Below, piece after piece: positions 6,183 through 8,671 of a stretch of DNA of 8,671 bases (the first letter of the stretch is position 1; every line of letters starts with the position of its first letter). Made by a program: the position numbers and the translations under genes. The stretch comes from JAGDXZ01 sp049965975 (GTDB lineage Archaea > Micrarchaeota > Micrarchaeia > Micrarchaeales > CABMGC01). The stretch lies in assembly GCA_049965975.1 (NCBI GenBank), contig JBMFVN010000031.1, positions 1 to 8,671 on the forward strand, read 5' to 3'. The notes below the pieces were generated by a model. That model saw only the letters and a program-made list of their open reading frames with translations. It was not told the DNA's origin and made no database searches.

Positions 6183-7055
6183 TTAGAATTTGCCTGCTAT
6201 CCTTTCCTGTATTTCCTGCCATAACGAGTCTATGTCCTGCTCTAATTCTGCCTTTTCGTCATTGCTTATCTCGCTAAATCTCCCTTGGATTTTCAGGTAC
6301 TCGTCAATTGGCTTTCTTTTTGCTTTGTTTGCATAAAGGTTGCTTGGACCAGTAAGCCTCAGCTTGCCCTGCTCGTATTCCATTAGCGGCCAAATGCCTG
6401 TATCGACAGCAAGCTTTGCTATCGATATTGTCAGGCTTGGGTCGAACTTCCAGCCAGGAGGGCACGGCGAGAGAAGGTGCAAATACCTGAAGCCCTTTAT
6501 GCTTGCTGCCTTCTTTATCTTTGACTGAAAGTCGAAGGCATAGGCTATTGAAAGCGTGGCTACATATGGCACCTTGTGGTCCATGAGCATGAAAGGCAAA
6601 AGCTTCTTGGCCTCTTTCTTGCCTTCTGGTGTTGTAGTACTCCATGCGCCCCTTGGAGTTAGGCTTGATCTTTGAATGCCAGTGTTCATGTAGGCTTCAT
6701 TGTCATAGCAGACATACATTATGTTCTCGTTCCTCTCTGCTGCGCCACTTACTGCTGAAAATCCTATGTCGCTTGTGCTGCCGTCGCCAGCCCAAACTAT
6801 CACATTTGCATTTTTGCCTTGTGCTTCTAGGGCTTCTTCTATTCCAGAAGCTACAGAAGCAGAAGCCGCGAAAGCCGTGTGCACTACAGGCACGGTTGCT
6901 GGCTGGCCGTTTGTATCGTCACCCATTACTATCGTGGAGCAGCTTGCAGGCACAACTAGCACGCTGTTCTTTCCAGTTATTTCCAGAATCATTTCTATTT
7001 CTTTAGGTATGGGGCAGCCAGGGCAAGCAGCAGTTCCTTTTAGCATGTAGCTCAT
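6183..7055 (-). CDS. porB: Pyruvate:ferredoxin oxidoreductase, beta subunit
   Basis: 290 residues from ATG 7055. The beta subunit carries thiamine diphosphate and one [4Fe-4S] cluster. Cluster ligands are C11 and C14 (TAACPGCP), C39 (PASCS) and C198 (LSPCPPGW). The TPP/Mg motif is GDGSTSDIGF at 90–99 with downstream N in YDNEAYMNTG. With PorA, PorD and PorG it oxidises pyruvate + CoA to acetyl-CoA + CO2, reducing ferredoxin. I chose ATG 7055 over GTG 7064 because ATGA overlaps the porA stop by 4 bp and GAGGTG lies about 6 nt upstream; the GTG is itself part of that ribosome site. The downstream gap to ppdK has no convincing terminator, so some readthrough is possible. Confidence 0.95.
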   Translation of the reverse strand: MSYMLKGTAACPGCPIPKEIEMILEITGKNSVLVVPASCSTIVMGDDTNGQPATVPVVHTAFAASASVASGIEEALEAQGKNANVIVWAGDGSTSDIGFSAVSGAAERNENIMYVCYDNEAYMNTGIQRSSLTPRGAWSTTTPEGKKEAKKLLPFMLMDHKVPYVATLSIAYAFDFQSKIKKAASIKGFRYLHLLSPCPPGWKFDPSLTISIAKLAVDTGIWPLMEYEQGKLRLTGPSNLYANKAKRKPIDEYLKIQGRFSEISNDEKAELEQDIDSLWQEIQERIAGKF

Positions 7056-8224
7056 AGTAGCCACCTCTCATCTTCTAAGGTTCCAGAGGCGCAGTCCTCG
7101 ACAAGCTTTTCAATCTGTTGCGGAGTGACATCGCGACCTCCTAAGCCCGCAATTACGCTGTGCACTTTTGTCTGCGTGCCGTAAAGCGCACTCTTTACCT
7201 CTAATGCAAGCACGCCTGAAGAGCCATAGGAATATGCCCTGTCTAGAACTATTACTTCCTTGCCTTTTGCCTGCTTTAGCACATCTTCATTAGGGAAAGG
7301 CCTGAATACTGTAATTTTTAGAAGGCCTGCCTTTTTGCCCTGCTGCCTGAGCTCGTCAACTGCTGCTTTTGCATCTCCCGACCATGCTCCCATTGCCATA
7401 AGCAAATACTCTGCGTCTTCGCATTTGTAGCATTCTGTTGTGTTGTAGTTCGTGCCAGCTATTTCATTGTACTCTGCCATTATCTCTTTTATCCTTAGCT
7501 TTGCAGAATCCATGGCCTGCTTGGCTTTGTGCTTGTAGTTTATGTATGTCTTGGGCCCTGCGAGAGCCCCTATGCCTTTAGGATCTTCAAAGTCTATGAG
7601 CGCGTAATCCCTTTTTGGCAAGAAAGCATCAACAGTGGCATCGTCCAAAGTTGAGAGCCTTTCCATTGTGTGCGTTAGCACGAAGCCGTCAAAGCCTAGC
7701 ATCATTGGCATGAGGACCTGCTTGTCTTCCGATATTCTGAAAGCGAGAAGTGTAAGGTCGTATGCTTCTTGAACGTTCTCTGCCATTGCCTGTAGCCAAG
7801 CTGTATCGCGCATGGCCATTATGTCCTGATTGTCAGTCCATATGCTCCATGGCGGTCCTATCGCCCTTGTTGCTATAGCTCCTACGATCGGCACTCTTGC
7901 CCCTCCTGCCCAGTAGACCATTTCTGCCATATAGAGAAGGCCCTGCGATGCTGTTGCAGTGAAGACCCTTGCTCCTGCAAGGCTAGCTCCATATATTGTT
8001 GCAAGGACGCTATGCTCGCTCTCGACCTTTATGAGCCTCGCATTGAGCTCGCCTGTAGAGACGTAATCTGCAAGCTTTTCAAGCATTGTTGTTTGAGGCG
8101 TTATCGGGTAAACAGAAAGAACGGTAGGCTTTGCCTGCTTTACTGCATATGCTACTGCGTGGTTGCCTACCATTGCGCCTATCTGCCTTCTGTTTTGCAT
8201 TTGCTTTTCTTCCTCTCCAGGCAT
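7052..8224 (-). CDS. porA: Pyruvate:ferredoxin oxidoreductase, alpha subunit
   Basis: 390 residues, normal for archaeal PorA. The N-terminal pyrimidine-binding domain has YPITPQT (39–45) and the glutamate region VESEHS (68–72). GFDGFVLTHT (178–186) is typical of pyruvate-specific alpha subunits, which argues against a 2-oxoglutarate or branched-chain enzyme. The C-terminal part (about 272–370) is the transketolase C-terminal-like domain (YLLMAMGAWSGDA; VFRPFP; VIVLDRAYSYG). C265 and C268 form a C-x-x-C just before this domain. Its ATG overlaps the porD stop by one base (TAATG) with GAGG upstream, and its stop overlaps porB by 4 bp, so the chain is translationally coupled. Met 9 is a less likely start. 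Confidence 0.96.
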   Translation of the reverse strand: MPGEEEKQMQNRRQIGAMVGNHAVAYAVKQAKPTVLSVYPITPQTTMLEKLADYVSTGELNARLIKVESEHSVLATIYGASLAGARVFTATASQGLLYMAEMVYWAGGARVPIVGAIATRAIGPPWSIWTDNQDIMAMRDTAWLQAMAENVQEAYDLTLLAFRISEDKQVLMPMMLGFDGFVLTHTMERLSTLDDATVDAFLPKRDYALIDFEDPKGIGALAGPKTYINYKHKAKQAMDSAKLRIKEIMAEYNEIAGTNYNTTECYKCEDAEYLLMAMGAWSGDAKAAVDELRQQGKKAGLLKITVFRPFPNEDVLKQAKGKEVIVLDRAYSYGSSGVLALEVKSALYGTQTKVHSVIAGLGGRDVTPQQIEKLVEDCASGTLEDERWLL

Positions 8225-8496
8225 TATTTCGCCTCATTAAGCATTTCTATTGCCTTCACCGGGCAAACATCTGCGCATACGCCACAGCCCTTGCAGTAGT
8301 CATAGTCTATTACCGGTTTGCTCTCGCTGTCTTTTACTATTACATTTTCAACGCAGAACATAACACAAGTATCGCATTTAGTGCACTTGTCGTAGTCTAT
8401 TTCGGGCCTTTTTATGCGCCACGTGCCTGTCTTGCCGCCTGAGCCTTCGCTAGGCTTAGCCATCGATACAAGTTCTTTTTCATTTTCTTCGGTCAT
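8224..8496 (-). CDS. porD: Pyruvate:ferredoxin oxidoreductase, delta subunit (2[4Fe-4S] ferredoxin)
   Basis: 90 residues. Two four-cysteine cluster motifs are complete: C38-x2-C41-x2-C44-x3-C48 and C68-x2-C71-x2-C74-x3-C78-P. The first motif is followed by V rather than the usual P. The TGTWRIKRP segment before the first cluster is characteristic of PorD rather than free ferredoxins. The subunit passes electrons from the PorB cluster to external ferredoxin. Start ATG 8496 follows AAGGT with about 6-nt spacing; Met 12 is a possible shorter start. It lies 11 nt after porG and overlaps porA by one base. Confidence 0.95.
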   Translation of the reverse strand: MTEENEKELVSMAKPSEGSGGKTGTWRIKRPEIDYDKCTKCDTCVMFCVENVIVKDSESKPVIDYDYCKGCGVCADVCPVKAIEMLNEAK

Positions 8497-8507
8497 TTGC
8501 TTACCTT

Positions 8508-8671
8508 TTACTTTAGTTCTTGCACCTCGTTGTAGCCCAGCTCTGCCGCTTGCAAGTTGCTTGCTTGTATTGCGCCCTTGAATGTGCCTTTTATTGCCTC
8601 CTCAAGCGCGTCTACTGAGAATAGGCCAAGCACCTTTGCCATGGCCCCTGCAAGAGCTGTGTTGACTATGG
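8508..8671 (-). CDS. porG: Pyruvate:ferredoxin oxidoreductase, gamma subunit (partial, N-terminus beyond the window)
   Basis: Only the last 54 codons are present, translated directly. The fragment begins IVNTALAGAMAKVLGL and continues FSVDALEEAIKGTFKG, ending in YNEVQELK. This is the conserved C-terminal part of PorG (N-T-x-x-x-G-A-x-x-K-x-x-G, then a 'leeAI' helix). The gamma subunit completes the alpha-beta-gamma-delta enzyme. The position just upstream of porD gives the common archaeal order gamma–delta–alpha–beta. The operon promoter is outside the window. Confidence 0.88.
   Translation of the reverse strand, partial: IVNTALAGAMAKVLGLFSVDALEEAIKGTFKGAIQASNLQAAELGYNEVQELK

Noticed and set aside
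6304..6645. Minus-strand frame inside porB
   Set aside because: It is an alternative frame of a gene with intact Fe–S and TPP motifs, not a separate product or frameshift remnant.
1..8671. Mobile element, CRISPR array, toxin–antitoxin or defence island
   Set aside because: I found no transposase or integrase, no spaced direct repeats and no effector domains on either strand. All genes fit housekeeping or surface roles.

Overview
The window looks like chromosomal DNA from an archaeon. The evidence is two class III (archaellin/pilin-type) signal peptides, a four-subunit pyruvate:ferredoxin oxidoreductase, an archaeal COG1407-type phosphoesterase, a CBS–HPF fusion, TATA-like promoters, a poly-U termination region and a tRNA-Cys that matches archaeal tRNA-Cys and lacks an encoded CCA. 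Short intergenic gaps, overlapping genes and moderate GC fit a small-genome lineage. A DPANN member such as Micrarchaeota is my guess, but nothing here proves the phylum. All protein genes lie on the minus strand; only the tRNA is on plus. No gene-free stretch exceeds about 115 bases. I see no mobile element, CRISPR array or defence genes.

Reading in the minus direction from the right edge, the first block is porG (partial)–porD–porA–porB, encoding pyruvate:ferredoxin oxidoreductase. The genes are separated by 11 nt, then a TAATG overlap, then an ATGA overlap, so this is a tightly coupled operon. About 120 nt further on is ppdK (pyruvate, phosphate dikinase). It has its own TATA-like box and a strong inverted repeat between that box and the expected transcription start. 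Together these genes form a pyruvate-node island linking PEP, pyruvate and acetyl-CoA/reduced ferredoxin. A poly-U region ends it.

The middle block holds a COG1407-like metallophosphoesterase and a compact type 1 RNase H. Each probably has its own promoter. The RNase H gene converges on the plus-strand tRNA-Cys(GCA), with a short hairpin between them.

The left block starts at an intergenic region shared with the tRNA. It encodes a four-CBS-domain protein with a C-terminal ribosome-hibernation (HPF/S30AE-like) domain, followed by two overlapping genes for type IV pilin-like proteins, the last cut off by the window edge. The linkage of a probable nucleotide-sensing hibernation factor to pilin-like surface proteins is the most unusual thing in the window. 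The rest is recognisable housekeeping and energy metabolism.
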